From NCBI GenBank assembly GCA_900762005.1, contig CAAFEV010000098.1, forward strand, positions 1 to 11,607: a stretch of 11,607 bases of DNA, given 5' to 3'. Positions 1 through 6,419 of the stretch are shown here, piece after piece; the first letter of the stretch is position 1; each line of letters starts with the position of its first letter. The notes beneath the pieces were generated by a model, which was not told where the DNA came from, did not search any database, and saw only the letters and a list, made by a program, of their open reading frames with translations. A program made the position numbers and the translations under genes. The DNA is from an uncultured Oscillospiraceae bacterium (lineage in GTDB: Bacteria > Bacillota > Clostridia > Oscillospirales > Oscillospiraceae).

Positions 1-2
1 AT

Positions 3-1313
3 CGTCCCTACGGCTATGCCATTTGGGAAAACATTCAGCATCTTATGGATGCGGAGTTTAAAAAGACGGGCGCGGAGAATGTCTATATGCCCATGCTGAT
101 TCCCGAATCCCTCCTGCAGAAGGAAAAGGATCATGTGGAGGGCTTTGCACCGGAGTGCGCATGGGTCACGATGGGCGGCAGCGAGAAATTAGAGGAGCGG
201 TATTGCATTCGTCCGACCTCCGAGACGCTGTTTTGTGAGCATTTCCGTAATGTTATCCAGTCGCACCGCGATTTACCGAAGATGTATAACCAGTGGTGCA
301 GCGTTCTGCGCTGGGAAAAAACGAGCCGTCCGTTCCTGCGCCATCGAGAATTTCTCTGGCAGGAAGGGCACACCATGCACGCCACCGCAGAGGAGGCCCG
401 CGCTGAGACCGAGCGGATGCTTGAGGTCTACGCGGATTTCTGCGAGAATGTTCTTGCCATGCCCGTCACCCGCGGGCAAAAGACCGAAAAAGAAAAATTT
501 AACGGTGCCGAGGCGACCTATGCCATTGAGTGCATGATGCACGACCGCAAGGCGTTGCAGGCAGGTACCTCCCACTATTTCGGCGACGGCTTTGCCCGTG
601 CCTTTGACATCACCTTTACCGATAAAAATAATCAGCGCGTCTATCCGTTCCAGACCTCATGGGGCGTTTCCACCCGTTTAATCGGCGGCATTATCATGAC
701 CCACGGCGACAACAGCGGGCTTGTCCTGCCGCCGAAAATCGCACCGATTCAGGTCGCGGTGCTCCCGATTGCCATGCACAAGGAGGGCGTTCTGGAAAAG
801 GCACAGGCGGTTGCGGCGCGGCTGCGCGAGGCGGGTATCCGTGTCAAGCTCGACGACAGCGAGCAGAGTCCCGGCTGGAAGTTTGCCGAGTATGAGATGA
901 AGGGTGTGCCCCTGCGTCTGGAACTCGGTCCGAAGGACATTGAGAACAACCAATGTGTCCTTGCCCGCCGTGACAACGGCGAAAAAACGGCTGTTTCCTT
1001 AGATTGTCTTACAGAGACTGTCAACGAGCTGCTGCAGGCGGTGCATGACGGGCTGTATGCCAAAGCAAAGCGCAATCTGACCGAGAACACCTATGACGCC
1101 GAAACCTTAGAAGAAGCCAAGCATCTGCAAGCTGAGCACGGCGGCTTTATCCGTACCATGTGGTGCGGCGGCGAAGCGTGCGAGGTGCGCATGAAGGACG
1201 AGGCGGGAATGTCCAGCCGCTGCATCCCCTTTGCACAGGAGAAAATCGGTGACCGCTGCGCCATCTGCGGCGGCGAAGCGAAAAAGATGATTTACTGGGG
1301 CATCGCCTACTGA
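3..1313 (+). CDS. proS: Prolyl-tRNA synthetase, short zinc-binding (archaeal/eukaryotic-like) type, 5'-truncated by window edge
   Basis: Class II aminoacyl-tRNA synthetase that charges tRNA-Pro with proline in the cytoplasm. The frame is open from base 3 (RPYGYAIWENIQ...), so the ATG at 45 is internal and the N-terminus lies left of the window; 436 residues are visible. Class II motif 2 is clear at about 327-374 (RPFLRHREFLWQEGHT), and motif 3 lies near 684-740 (GGIIMTHGDNSGLVLPP). An anticodon-binding domain follows (about 750-1060). The C-terminal domain carries paired cysteines (WCGGEAC near 1160-1182, CAIC near 1257-1268) and the protein ends in a Tyr. Those cysteines and the terminal Tyr are typical of the short type-3 ProRS, which lacks the large insertion editing domain of E. 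coli ProRS; no such insertion is seen between motifs 2 and 3. A hairpin terminator follows the stop. Family assignment is secure. Confidence 0.96.
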   Translation, partial: RPYGYAIWENIQHLMDAEFKKTGAENVYMPMLIPESLLQKEKDHVEGFAPECAWVTMGGSEKLEERYCIRPTSETLFCEHFRNVIQSHRDLPKMYNQWCSVLRWEKTSRPFLRHREFLWQEGHTMHATAEEARAETERMLEVYADFCENVLAMPVTRGQKTEKEKFNGAEATYAIECMMHDRKALQAGTSHYFGDGFARAFDITFTDKNNQRVYPFQTSWGVSTRLIGGIIMTHGDNSGLVLPPKIAPIQVAVLPIAMHKEGVLEKAQAVAARLREAGIRVKLDDSEQSPGWKFAEYEMKGVPLRLELGPKDIENNQCVLARRDNGEKTAVSLDCLTETVNELLQAVHDGLYAKAKRNLTENTYDAETLEEAKHLQAEHGGFIRTMWCGGEACEVRMKDEAGMSSRCIPFAQEKIGDRCAICGGEAKKMIYWGIAY

Positions 1314-1327
1314 TTCCGCGTAATTAT

Positions 1328-1367
1328 AAGGCTGAGGCAAGGCAGACCGCCTGACCTCAGCCTTTTC
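1328..1367 (+). terminator. Hairpin terminator after proS
   Basis: A 10-bp perfect stem pairs 1328-1337 (AAGGCTGAGG) with 1355-1364 (CCTCAGCCTT). A 3-bp inner stem (GGC 1341-1343, GCC 1349-1351) lies in the loop. The tail is only TTTT, so termination may be partial. It lies 14 bases past the proS stop and immediately before the pepD ribosome binding site, so pepD transcription could come from readthrough or from a promoter overlapping the end of proS. I see no convincing promoter there. Confidence 0.7.
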
Positions 1368-1376
1368 AAACTCAAA

Positions 1377-1382
1377 AAGGAG
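1377..1382 (+). promoter_or_regulatory. Ribosome binding site that selects the second ATG of pepD
   Basis: AAGGAG at 1377-1382 lies 1 base from the ATG at 1384 but 7 bases from the ATG at 1390. Normal spacing therefore favours 1390 as the start. Confidence 0.75.
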
Positions 1383-1389
1383 CATGATT

Positions 1390-2811
1390 ATGAGCGTTTT
1401 AGAGAACCTCCGTCCGGCGGCACCGCTGCATTATTTTGAAGAGCTATGCGCCATTCCGCACGGCTCCCGCGACACCGACCGCATCAGCGATTACTGCGTG
1501 CGCTTCGCACAGGTACATCACCTGCACCATCTGCGCGACAAAAACAACAATGTGGTGATCTACAAGCCGGCAAGCCCTGGCTATGAGAACCATCCGACCG
1601 TGATTTTGCAGGGACATCTGGATATGGTCTGCGATAAGGATGCCGGTTGCGACATTGATTTTTCCAAAGACGGTCTGCGCCTGCGGCATAACAGCACCGA
1701 TATTTACGCCGAGGGGACGACGCTTGGCGGGGACGACGGCATTGCCGTTGCTTATGCGCTTGCCATTTTAGCGGACAACACGCTAAAGCACCCTCCCTTG
1801 GAGGCGGTTTTTACCACGGATGAGGAAATCGGAATGCTTGGCGCAGCCGCGATGGATATGTCGGTTTTGCAGGGCAGATTGCTGCTCAACTGCGACTCCG
1901 AGGATGAGGGCATTCTGACCGTGAGCTGCGCAGGCGGCGCAACCTCACGTCTGACCCGACCGGTGCAACGCGAGGAGACGGTGCAGCCTGTCTGGCGCGT
2001 TGCCGTCTCAGATTTCGCGGGCGGACACAGCGGCGTGGAAATACACAAGCCGCGTGCCAACGCCACGGTGGTGCTTGCGTCCATCCTGCGCGATTTGCCC
2101 GTGCGGTTGATTTGCGTTGACGGCGGCGCAAAGGACAACGCCATCGCACGCGAATGCACTGCTTTGGTTGCAAGCGACGCGCCGGACTTTGCCGAGCGGT
2201 TTTCCGCCCGTGCCCTGCTTGCCAAGGCGAAGCTCCCGTCCGAGGAAACCGCCGCCCGTTTCGCCTGCGAAAAGGCAGCTTCCGCATTTTTGCCCCTGAC
2301 CGCTGCGGACTCCGAAGCGGTTATCGCGCTGCTGAACGCCCTGCCCAACGGTGTGCAGGCGATGAGCAGCGACATCCCCGGCTTGGTGCAGACCTCGCTG
2401 AATTTGGGCATTGCCAAAACCGAGGAAGCGCAAATCACCCTGACCTATTCCGTGCGCAGCAGTGTGAACGCGGAAAAAATCGCGTTGATTGAAACGCTGA
2501 AAGCCATCGGCGCGGCGCACGGCGCGTCCTACAGCGAAAGCGGTGCTTATCCCGCGTGGGAATACCGCAAAAACTCCCCCCTGCGCGATACCATGGTCGC
2601 TGTTTTCGAGACGCTCTACGGCAAAAAGCCCGTGGTCGAGGCAATTCATGCGGGCTTGGAGTGTGGCATTTTTTCCGACCGCCTTTCGGGGCTGGACGCC
2701 GTCTCCTTCGGCCCGCAGATGCACGATATCCACACCTCACGCGAGCGGCTGGAAATCGCCTCTGTCGAGCGCACATGGGAGTATTTGCTCGCCGTTCTGA
2801 CAGCACTGTAA
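1390..2811 (+). CDS. pepD: Aminoacyl-histidine dipeptidase (beta-Ala-His dipeptidase-like), peptidase family M20C
   Basis: Cytoplasmic two-metal dipeptidase that hydrolyses Xaa-His and related dipeptides, feeding peptide-derived amino acids into the cell. The start at 1390 (473 residues) is chosen by spacing to AAGGAG; the ATG at 1384 would add only Met-Ile. M20 metal-site motifs appear in order: GHLDM (His76, Asp78), GGDDG (Asp115), TDEE (Glu145 as general base, Glu146 as ligand), NCDSED (Asp169) and a C-terminal DIHTSRE with His448. GGHSGVEI near residue 215 belongs to the lid/dimerisation domain inserted between the two halves of the catalytic domain. Length fits the family (about 480). 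The stop is 28 bases before the AEC permease start, suggesting one transcript. Exact substrate range cannot be read from sequence. Confidence 0.93.
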   Translation: MSVLENLRPAAPLHYFEELCAIPHGSRDTDRISDYCVRFAQVHHLHHLRDKNNNVVIYKPASPGYENHPTVILQGHLDMVCDKDAGCDIDFSKDGLRLRHNSTDIYAEGTTLGGDDGIAVAYALAILADNTLKHPPLEAVFTTDEEIGMLGAAAMDMSVLQGRLLLNCDSEDEGILTVSCAGGATSRLTRPVQREETVQPVWRVAVSDFAGGHSGVEIHKPRANATVVLASILRDLPVRLICVDGGAKDNAIARECTALVASDAPDFAERFSARALLAKAKLPSEETAARFACEKAASAFLPLTAADSEAVIALLNALPNGVQAMSSDIPGLVQTSLNLGIAKTEEAQITLTYSVRSSVNAEKIALIETLKAIGAAHGASYSESGAYPAWEYRKNSPLRDTMVAVFETLYGKKPVVEAIHAGLECGIFSDRLSGLDAVSFGPQMHDIHTSRERLEIASVERTWEYLLAVLTAL

Positions 2812-2839
2812 GCCATAGAAAACGCGGGAGGAAGCAGCC

Positions 2840-3763
2840 TTGCAGCTTGACGGATTTTTACTGTTCTTTTTCGTTATCATACTGGGTTATACCGCTGCTC
2901 GCTGTCGACTGGTGCCGCGTGCGGCGGCGGAGGCACTGTCACCTGTTTTGATGAACGTGCTCTTTCCGGCGATGCTTTTGCGCAGCTTTTCCACAACCGA
3001 CCCTCAGGCACTGCTGCGAACAGGTCTGCCTGTCGTTGCCGCAACTGCGGTCTTCTCTCTGCTGCCGTTTTTCGTCTCGCGCTGGCTTCTCCGAAAGCAG
3101 GAGGTGCAACGGCGCGCCCTGCTCGGCTTTATCAGCGGCGTCGGCAACACGTCCTTTGTTTGCATTCCGCTCCTGAGCCTGTTTCTCGGCAAGGAGGCTA
3201 TGCTGATTGTTTTTACACACGGAGCGGTGATGGACTTTTTAATCTGGGGCGTGCATCATCAGATTTTTGTCGGCAGCGGCAGCCGTGATTGGAAGAAAAT
3301 TGCAAAAAAACTCTGCACCTCGCCGTGCCTGCTTGCGGTCGTTACCGGCATTGTACTGGCTGTGCTGCACGTGCAGCTGCCGTCCTTTATCACGACCACG
3401 CTCGATGCGCTCAAAGCGGCGGTTTCTCCGGTGGCACTGCTGATGATCGGCATTTTAATCTGCGACTATGGTGCACTGTCCTGGTGTAAATCCCCCACTG
3501 CGATTTATTACACCCTCTGGAAGGTACTTGTTCTGCCGTGTCTTGTGTTTGCTGTGCTGTATTTTTTTCTGCCTCTGAGAACCGCGCTGGTACTTGCGAT
3601 TGTGTTCGGCTCTCCCGCGCCCGTCATGGGGGTTTTGTGGTGCAAGCAGTACGGCGGAGATGCCGCTCTTGCCGTGGACTGTCTGGTGCCGTCCACGCTG
3701 CTCTACTTTCTTGTGATGGGCGGTGCGCTGCTCGCATTAACCGCCAACGGCATTCTTGTGTAA
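2840..3763 (+). CDS. AEC (auxin efflux carrier) family transporter
   Basis: Integral membrane permease of 307 residues, hydrophobic throughout, consistent with the roughly 10-helix bile/arsenite/riboflavin-type transporter fold. AEC hallmarks are visible: the first-half motif GNTSF with a following Pro (residues 102-110), SPVALLMIGILI (196-207) at the start of the second half, and SPAPVMG (258-264) in the late crossover region. Bacterial members export or import small organic acids or amino acid derivatives such as malate; the substrate here is not predictable. The start is TTG at 2840, supported by GGGAGG at 2826-2831 with an 8-base spacer; no ATG or GTG alternative is as well placed. It directly follows pepD, so a link to peptide or amino acid metabolism is possible but inferred. 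A perfect hairpin follows. Confidence 0.88.
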   Translation: MQLDGFLLFFFVIILGYTAARCRLVPRAAAEALSPVLMNVLFPAMLLRSFSTTDPQALLRTGLPVVAATAVFSLLPFFVSRWLLRKQEVQRRALLGFISGVGNTSFVCIPLLSLFLGKEAMLIVFTHGAVMDFLIWGVHHQIFVGSGSRDWKKIAKKLCTSPCLLAVVTGIVLAVLHVQLPSFITTTLDALKAAVSPVALLMIGILICDYGALSWCKSPTAIYYTLWKVLVLPCLVFAVLYFFLPLRTALVLAIVFGSPAPVMGVLWCKQYGGDAALAVDCLVPSTLLYFLVMGGALLALTANGILV

Positions 3764-3768
3764 TTTTT

Positions 3769-3800
3769 CGCCTCTTGACCCAAACTACGGTCAAGAGGCG
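3769..3800 (+). terminator. Perfect 12-bp hairpin after the AEC permease gene
   Basis: CGCCTCTTGACC (3769-3780) pairs perfectly with GGTCAAGAGGCG (3789-3800) around an 8-base loop, starting 6 bases after the stop codon. The downstream tail (ATAGTTTATT) is only moderately T-rich, while TTTTT lies on the upstream side. It probably ends or protects the pepD-AEC transcript, but it is not a textbook intrinsic terminator. Confidence 0.65.
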
Positions 3801-3834
3801 ATAGTTTATTCGGATTCCAGCGGCGCGTTTTTTC

Positions 3835-3863
3835 TTGACAAACTTTAGAAAATCGCATACAAT
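3835..3863 (+). promoter_or_regulatory. Sigma-A promoter for the mgtE leader
   Basis: A consensus -35 TTGACA (3835-3840), an exact 17-base spacer and -10 TACAAT (3858-3863) match the vegetative promoter in all but one base. Transcription is expected to start near 3870, giving an untranslated leader of about 188 bases before mgtE. Confidence 0.88.
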
Positions 3864-3869
3864 AAAAAA

Positions 3870-4057
3870 CAGGCTTGCGCCTGAAATTGATTTTAAAGGA
3901 GGGAACGTCATGGATGCTGGGAGTACTGGCGGCACAGCGGTAGGCCGAAGTCCGCGCAGCTTGCTTGCATCCGTGCGGGCTCGCTGAAATAGGATAGGTC
4001 TGCCGTGCCTGCTTCCGAATTTCTGATGACAACTTATGAATCAGGAGGAAAGAACCG
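3870..4057 (+). promoter_or_regulatory. Long structured leader of mgtE, possible cis-regulatory RNA of unassigned class
   Basis: The leader begins with a CAGGC-TTGC-GCCTG hairpin (3870-3883). Arrangement A pairs GGATGC (3912-3917) with GCATCC (3967-3972), enclosing CTGGCGG (3926-3932) with CCGC-g-CAG (3952-3959). Arrangement B pairs 3931-3935 plus 3939-3946 with 3997-4009 (13 pairs, two G-U, one 3-base bulge) around a second helix (3949-3953 and 3956-3958 with 3974-3981). A and B share bases and exclude each other. TTCTGAT (4021-4027) can pair with ATCAGGA (4040-4046), covering part of the mgtE ribosome binding site. mgtE genes in Bacillota are often under a magnesium-sensing M-box riboswitch; I do not recognise M-box conserved boxes here. 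Pairings were found by eye, without energy calculation. Confidence 0.55.
3910..3987 (+). CDS. Possible 25-residue leader peptide upstream of mgtE
   Basis: ATG at 3910 is preceded by AAAGGAGG (3895-3902) with a 7-base spacer, one of the best ribosome binding sites in the window. The frame encodes MDAGSTGGTAVG followed by an Arg/Ser-rich end (RSPRSLLASVRAR) and stops at TGA 3985. It starts about 40 bases into the predicted mRNA and ends 70 bases before mgtE. Ribosomes translating it would cover the left arms of the helices in both leader arrangements, as expected for translation-coupled attenuation; Salmonella mgtA has the leader peptide MgtL in a comparable position. The peptide has no recognisable homology and no proline-rich run. 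It may be a chance frame within a structured RNA. Confidence 0.4.
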   Translation: MDAGSTGGTAVGRSPRSLLASVRAR

Positions 4058-5428
4058 ATGGCAGAACATAATGTCACCGTCGAGAGCACGTTAGAGCGGC
4101 TCCTGACGGAGAAAAAGTATTCCACGATACGGGATATTTTAATCACCATGAACCCTGCCGACATCTCGTCTGTATTTGACGATATGGAGGAAGAACGCCT
4201 GCCGCTGTTGTTCCGGCTGTTGCCGAAGGAGCTTGCGGCAGAGACCTTTGTCGAGATGGAGCCGGACGCACAGGAGCTGCTGATACGCGGCTTTTCCGAC
4301 TCCGAGCTGCGCGAGGTGCTCGACGAATTATACGTTGACGATGCCGTTGACATTGTCGAGGAAATGCCCGCGAATGTCGTGCGCCGTATTTTATCGCAGG
4401 CTGATCCGCAGATGCGCAAGGAAATCAACGAAATTCTGCGTTACCCCGAAAACTCCGCCGGGTCGATTATGACCACGGAATATGTTTCCTTAAGACCGGA
4501 TATGACGGTGGAGGAAGCAATCCTCCGCATCCGCCGCACCGGGGTGGACAAAGAGACAATTTACACCTGCTATGTGACAAAAGACCGCACCCTGCTCGGC
4601 TTGATTACGGTCAAGGATTTGCTGCTTGCACCGGACGACGAGACGACAATCTCGGAAATCATGGTTTCCAACGTCATCTCCGTCAACACGCAGACCGACC
4701 AGGAAGAGGTCGCGCAGATGTTCTCCAAGTACGATTTTCTGGCACTGCCCGTGGTGGATGCCGAGAACCGCATGGTCGGCATCGTCACCTATGATGACGC
4801 GATGGATGTCATGGTGGACGAGGCAACGGAGGATATGGAAATCATGGGCGGCATGACGCCGTCGGATAAGACCTATTTGCGTTCGACAACCTTCGATTTG
4901 TTCAAGCACAGAATCCCGTGGCTGCTGCTGCTGATGATATCCGCGACCTTCACCGGACTGATTATCACCGGTTTTGAAAGTGCGCTGACAACGCTGTCCT
5001 TGGCGGCGTTCATCCCGATGCTGATGGATACAGGCGGCAACACCGGTTCGCAGTCATCCGTCACTGTTATTCGCGCCATTTCTCTCGGAGAGTTGGAGTT
5101 TTCGGACATTCTGCGTGTCATCTGGAAGGAAGTCCGCACGGCGGTGCTGTGCGGAATTACGCTTGCAATTGCCTGCTTTGCGAAGATAATGCTCGTTGAC
5201 CGCCTTCTGATGGGCAATGACAAAATTACCGCCACGGTGGCGGCTGTGGTCTGCATCACGCTTGCACTGACCGTTTTGGTCGCTAAGGTCATCGGCTGCT
5301 CGCTGCCGATGCTGGCAAAAAAGCTCGGCTTCGACCCGGCGGTGATGGCAAGTCCGTTCATCACCACGATTGTAGATGCCGTATCTCTGCTGCTCTACTT
5401 CGGCGTAGCAACCGCCGTTTTAACCTGA
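4058..5428 (+). CDS. mgtE: Magnesium transporter MgtE
   Basis: Homodimeric Mg2+ channel of the cytoplasmic membrane, 456 residues, full length for the family. The N-terminal helical MgtE_N domain spans about 20-130 (PADISSVFDDM, LPKELAAETFVEM). A CBS-domain pair follows at about 135-255 (SIMTTEYVSLRPDMTVEEAI; SEIMVSNVISV), then a connecting helix and five membrane helices (about 285-455). The family signature PMLMDTGGNTGSQSS is at 320-334, and Asp440 in PFITTIVDAV corresponds to the pore Asp that binds Mg2+ in Thermus MgtE. In characterised members the N and CBS domains bind cytosolic Mg2+ and close the pore, so the protein is itself a sensor. The ATG at 4058 has GGAGG (4044-4048) at a 9-base spacing. 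It is transcribed alone from its own promoter and converges on yitT at a shared terminator. Confidence 0.96.
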   Translation: MAEHNVTVESTLERLLTEKKYSTIRDILITMNPADISSVFDDMEEERLPLLFRLLPKELAAETFVEMEPDAQELLIRGFSDSELREVLDELYVDDAVDIVEEMPANVVRRILSQADPQMRKEINEILRYPENSAGSIMTTEYVSLRPDMTVEEAILRIRRTGVDKETIYTCYVTKDRTLLGLITVKDLLLAPDDETTISEIMVSNVISVNTQTDQEEVAQMFSKYDFLALPVVDAENRMVGIVTYDDAMDVMVDEATEDMEIMGGMTPSDKTYLRSTTFDLFKHRIPWLLLLMISATFTGLIITGFESALTTLSLAAFIPMLMDTGGNTGSQSSVTVIRAISLGELEFSDILRVIWKEVRTAVLCGITLAIACFAKIMLVDRLLMGNDKITATVAAVVCITLALTVLVAKVIGCSLPMLAKKLGFDPAVMASPFITTIVDAVSLLLYFGVATAVLT

Positions 5429-5434
5429 AAAAAT

Positions 5435-5472
5435 CGTGCGCCTCGGAATCGTTCCGGGGCGCACGGCTTTTT
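5435..5472. terminator. Bidirectional terminator shared by mgtE (+) and yitT (-)
   Basis: Fourteen consecutive pairs join 5435-5448 and 5452-5465 (one G-U at 5443/5457) around a 3-base TCG loop. On the + side it is followed by GCTTTTT (5466-5472); read on the - strand it is followed by ATTTTTT (from the A-run at 5428-5434). The yitT stop codon (5471-5473) overlaps the + strand T-tract, a compact convergent arrangement. Confidence 0.9.
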
Positions 5473-6337
5473 ATCGGATTCTCGCAAAATTACCCAGTGT
5501 TTCCTTCACGCTCGATAGGTAGGCAAACGAGCCGGGGAATCTGGCAATTACCTTTTGAAATTCCACAATCTGATGCTTGTTGACAACGCAGACCAGCATG
5601 GTCTTGTTGCTGTGCGTAAAGCCTCCGACAGCGGGAATCTCGGTAACGCCGTGGTGAATGGACTGCATAATCGCGGCGGCCAGCTCGTCTGGTTGGTCGG
5701 TGATAATTTCAAATTTGACCGCCTCCTTAAAGCCCTTGAGCATGATGTCGCAGACTTTGCTGGAGATGAAGCAGTACATTAGACACAAAATCACCGGCTC
5801 CAGACGGAAGTCGTAGACGAAGTAGGAGGCTGCGGCGACGGCGGCGTTGATGGCAAAGAGCACCCAGAGCATATTCTGCTGCGGGTGATATTGATGTACC
5901 CATGCGGCTACCAAATCCGTGCCGCCGGTGGAGCCGTTGCGTTTCATGACGATGCTGTAGCTGAAGCCGCTCACCACGCCGCCTGCCAGCGGTGCCAGAA
6001 TCGTGCTTGTACCGTTGTCGGTGTGGTAAATAATCCGCGACAAATCCACCTTATCAAACAGGAGCAGCGCGGCGGAAAAGACCAGCGCATAGAGGGCGGA
6101 TTTTGCGGCGAACTCCCGACCGACAACAAATCGGACGATAATCAACAACGGAATATTGACCAAGAAGGTCAGATAAGCGACCTTAAAATGGAACAGCTTA
6201 TCGATAATTGTTGCGATACCGGGCACGCCGGCAGGTGCGAATTGATTGGGAAAAATGAATATATGGTAGGAAAACGCCAGTAAAACCGCAGAAAAGACAA
6301 TCACTGCTGCGTCGGTAAAATGCCGGAAGCGTGACAT
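5471..6337 (-). CDS. YitT family membrane protein (YitT_membrane plus C-terminal DUF2179)
   Basis: Predicted inner membrane protein of 288 residues, of unknown biochemical function. The N-terminal two thirds hold five or so hydrophobic segments with YitT family motifs: FPNQFAPAGVPGIATI near residues 29-44 and NGSTGGTDLVAA near 133-144. The final ~80 residues (FEIITDQPDEL onward, with GVTEIPAVGGFTHSNKTML) form the soluble DUF2179 domain typical of the family. The frame is open further upstream to a TTG at 6385, but I chose the ATG at 6337 because AGGGGGA (6346-6352 read on the - strand) sits at normal spacing, the first membrane helix follows at once, and the longer start would fall upstream of the predicted transcription start. 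It has its own promoter and a shared 3' terminator with mgtE. A role in ion or metabolite transport is often suggested for such proteins but not shown here. Confidence 0.9.
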   Translation of the reverse strand: MSRFRHFTDAAVIVFSAVLLAFSYHIFIFPNQFAPAGVPGIATIIDKLFHFKVAYLTFLVNIPLLIIVRFVVGREFAAKSALYALVFSAALLLFDKVDLSRIIYHTDNGTSTILAPLAGGVVSGFSYSIVMKRNGSTGGTDLVAAWVHQYHPQQNMLWVLFAINAAVAAASYFVYDFRLEPVILCLMYCFISSKVCDIMLKGFKEAVKFEIITDQPDELAAAIMQSIHHGVTEIPAVGGFTHSNKTMLVCVVNKHQIVEFQKVIARFPGSFAYLSSVKETLGNFARIR

Positions 6338-6345
6338 GGACACAT

Positions 6346-6352
6346 TCCCCCT
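6346..6352 (-). promoter_or_regulatory. Ribosome binding site that decides the yitT-family start
   Basis: On the - strand AGGGGGA ends 8 bases before the ATG at 6337, and nothing comparable precedes the alternative TTG at 6385. Confidence 0.7.
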
Positions 6353-6375
6353 GTTCTCTCTGTTTGGGCATTCAA

Positions 6376-6404
6376 ATGATAGCAAGAACCGCGATGATTG
6401 TCAA
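6376..6404 (-). promoter_or_regulatory. Sigma-A promoter for the yitT-family gene
   Basis: Read on the - strand: TTGACA (6404-6399), a 17-base spacer, then TATCAT (6381-6376). The -35 is consensus and the -10 differs at one base. Expected start is near 6369, about 32 bases before the ATG at 6337. It lies just beyond the uvrB stop codon, so yitT can be expressed independently of the upstream operon. Confidence 0.85.
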
Positions 6405-6419
6405 CAGGGTAATCCTGTT
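6403..6419 (-). other. Small hairpin at the uvrB stop codon
   Basis: AACAGG (6403-6408) and CCTGTT (6414-6419) form a 6-bp stem with a 5-base loop. On the - strand it overlaps the uvrB stop codon and the yitT -35 box and lacks a following T-tract, so it is at best a weak terminator. No other terminator is seen between uvrB and yitT. Confidence 0.35.

Noticed and set aside
45..1313. proS starting at the ATG at 45
   Set aside because: The frame is open to the window edge and the codons before 45 (RPYGYAIWENIQHL) are conserved ProRS sequence, so the gene is truncated by the window.
1752..2438. 228-codon - strand frame opposite pepD
   Set aside because: Ser/Ala-rich shadow of the pepD coding sequence, with no family features.
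2008..2733. 241-codon - strand frame opposite pepD
   Set aside because: The + strand encodes an intact M20 peptidase with all metal ligands; the antisense frame gives low-complexity sequence with no recognisable motif and reflects GC-rich codon structure.
3870..4057. Cobalamin, TPP, lysine or THF riboswitch in the mgtE leader
   Set aside because: Short resemblances (AGGATAGGTCTGCC to the B12 box, TTGCATCCG to the THF element, GGCCGAAG to the lysine element) are isolated and not in the order or spacing these classes require, and the downstream gene does not fit.
3703..4428. 241-codon - strand frame across the mgtE leader and start
   Set aside because: Ser-rich shadow that crosses a promoter, a terminator and two real genes; no motif.
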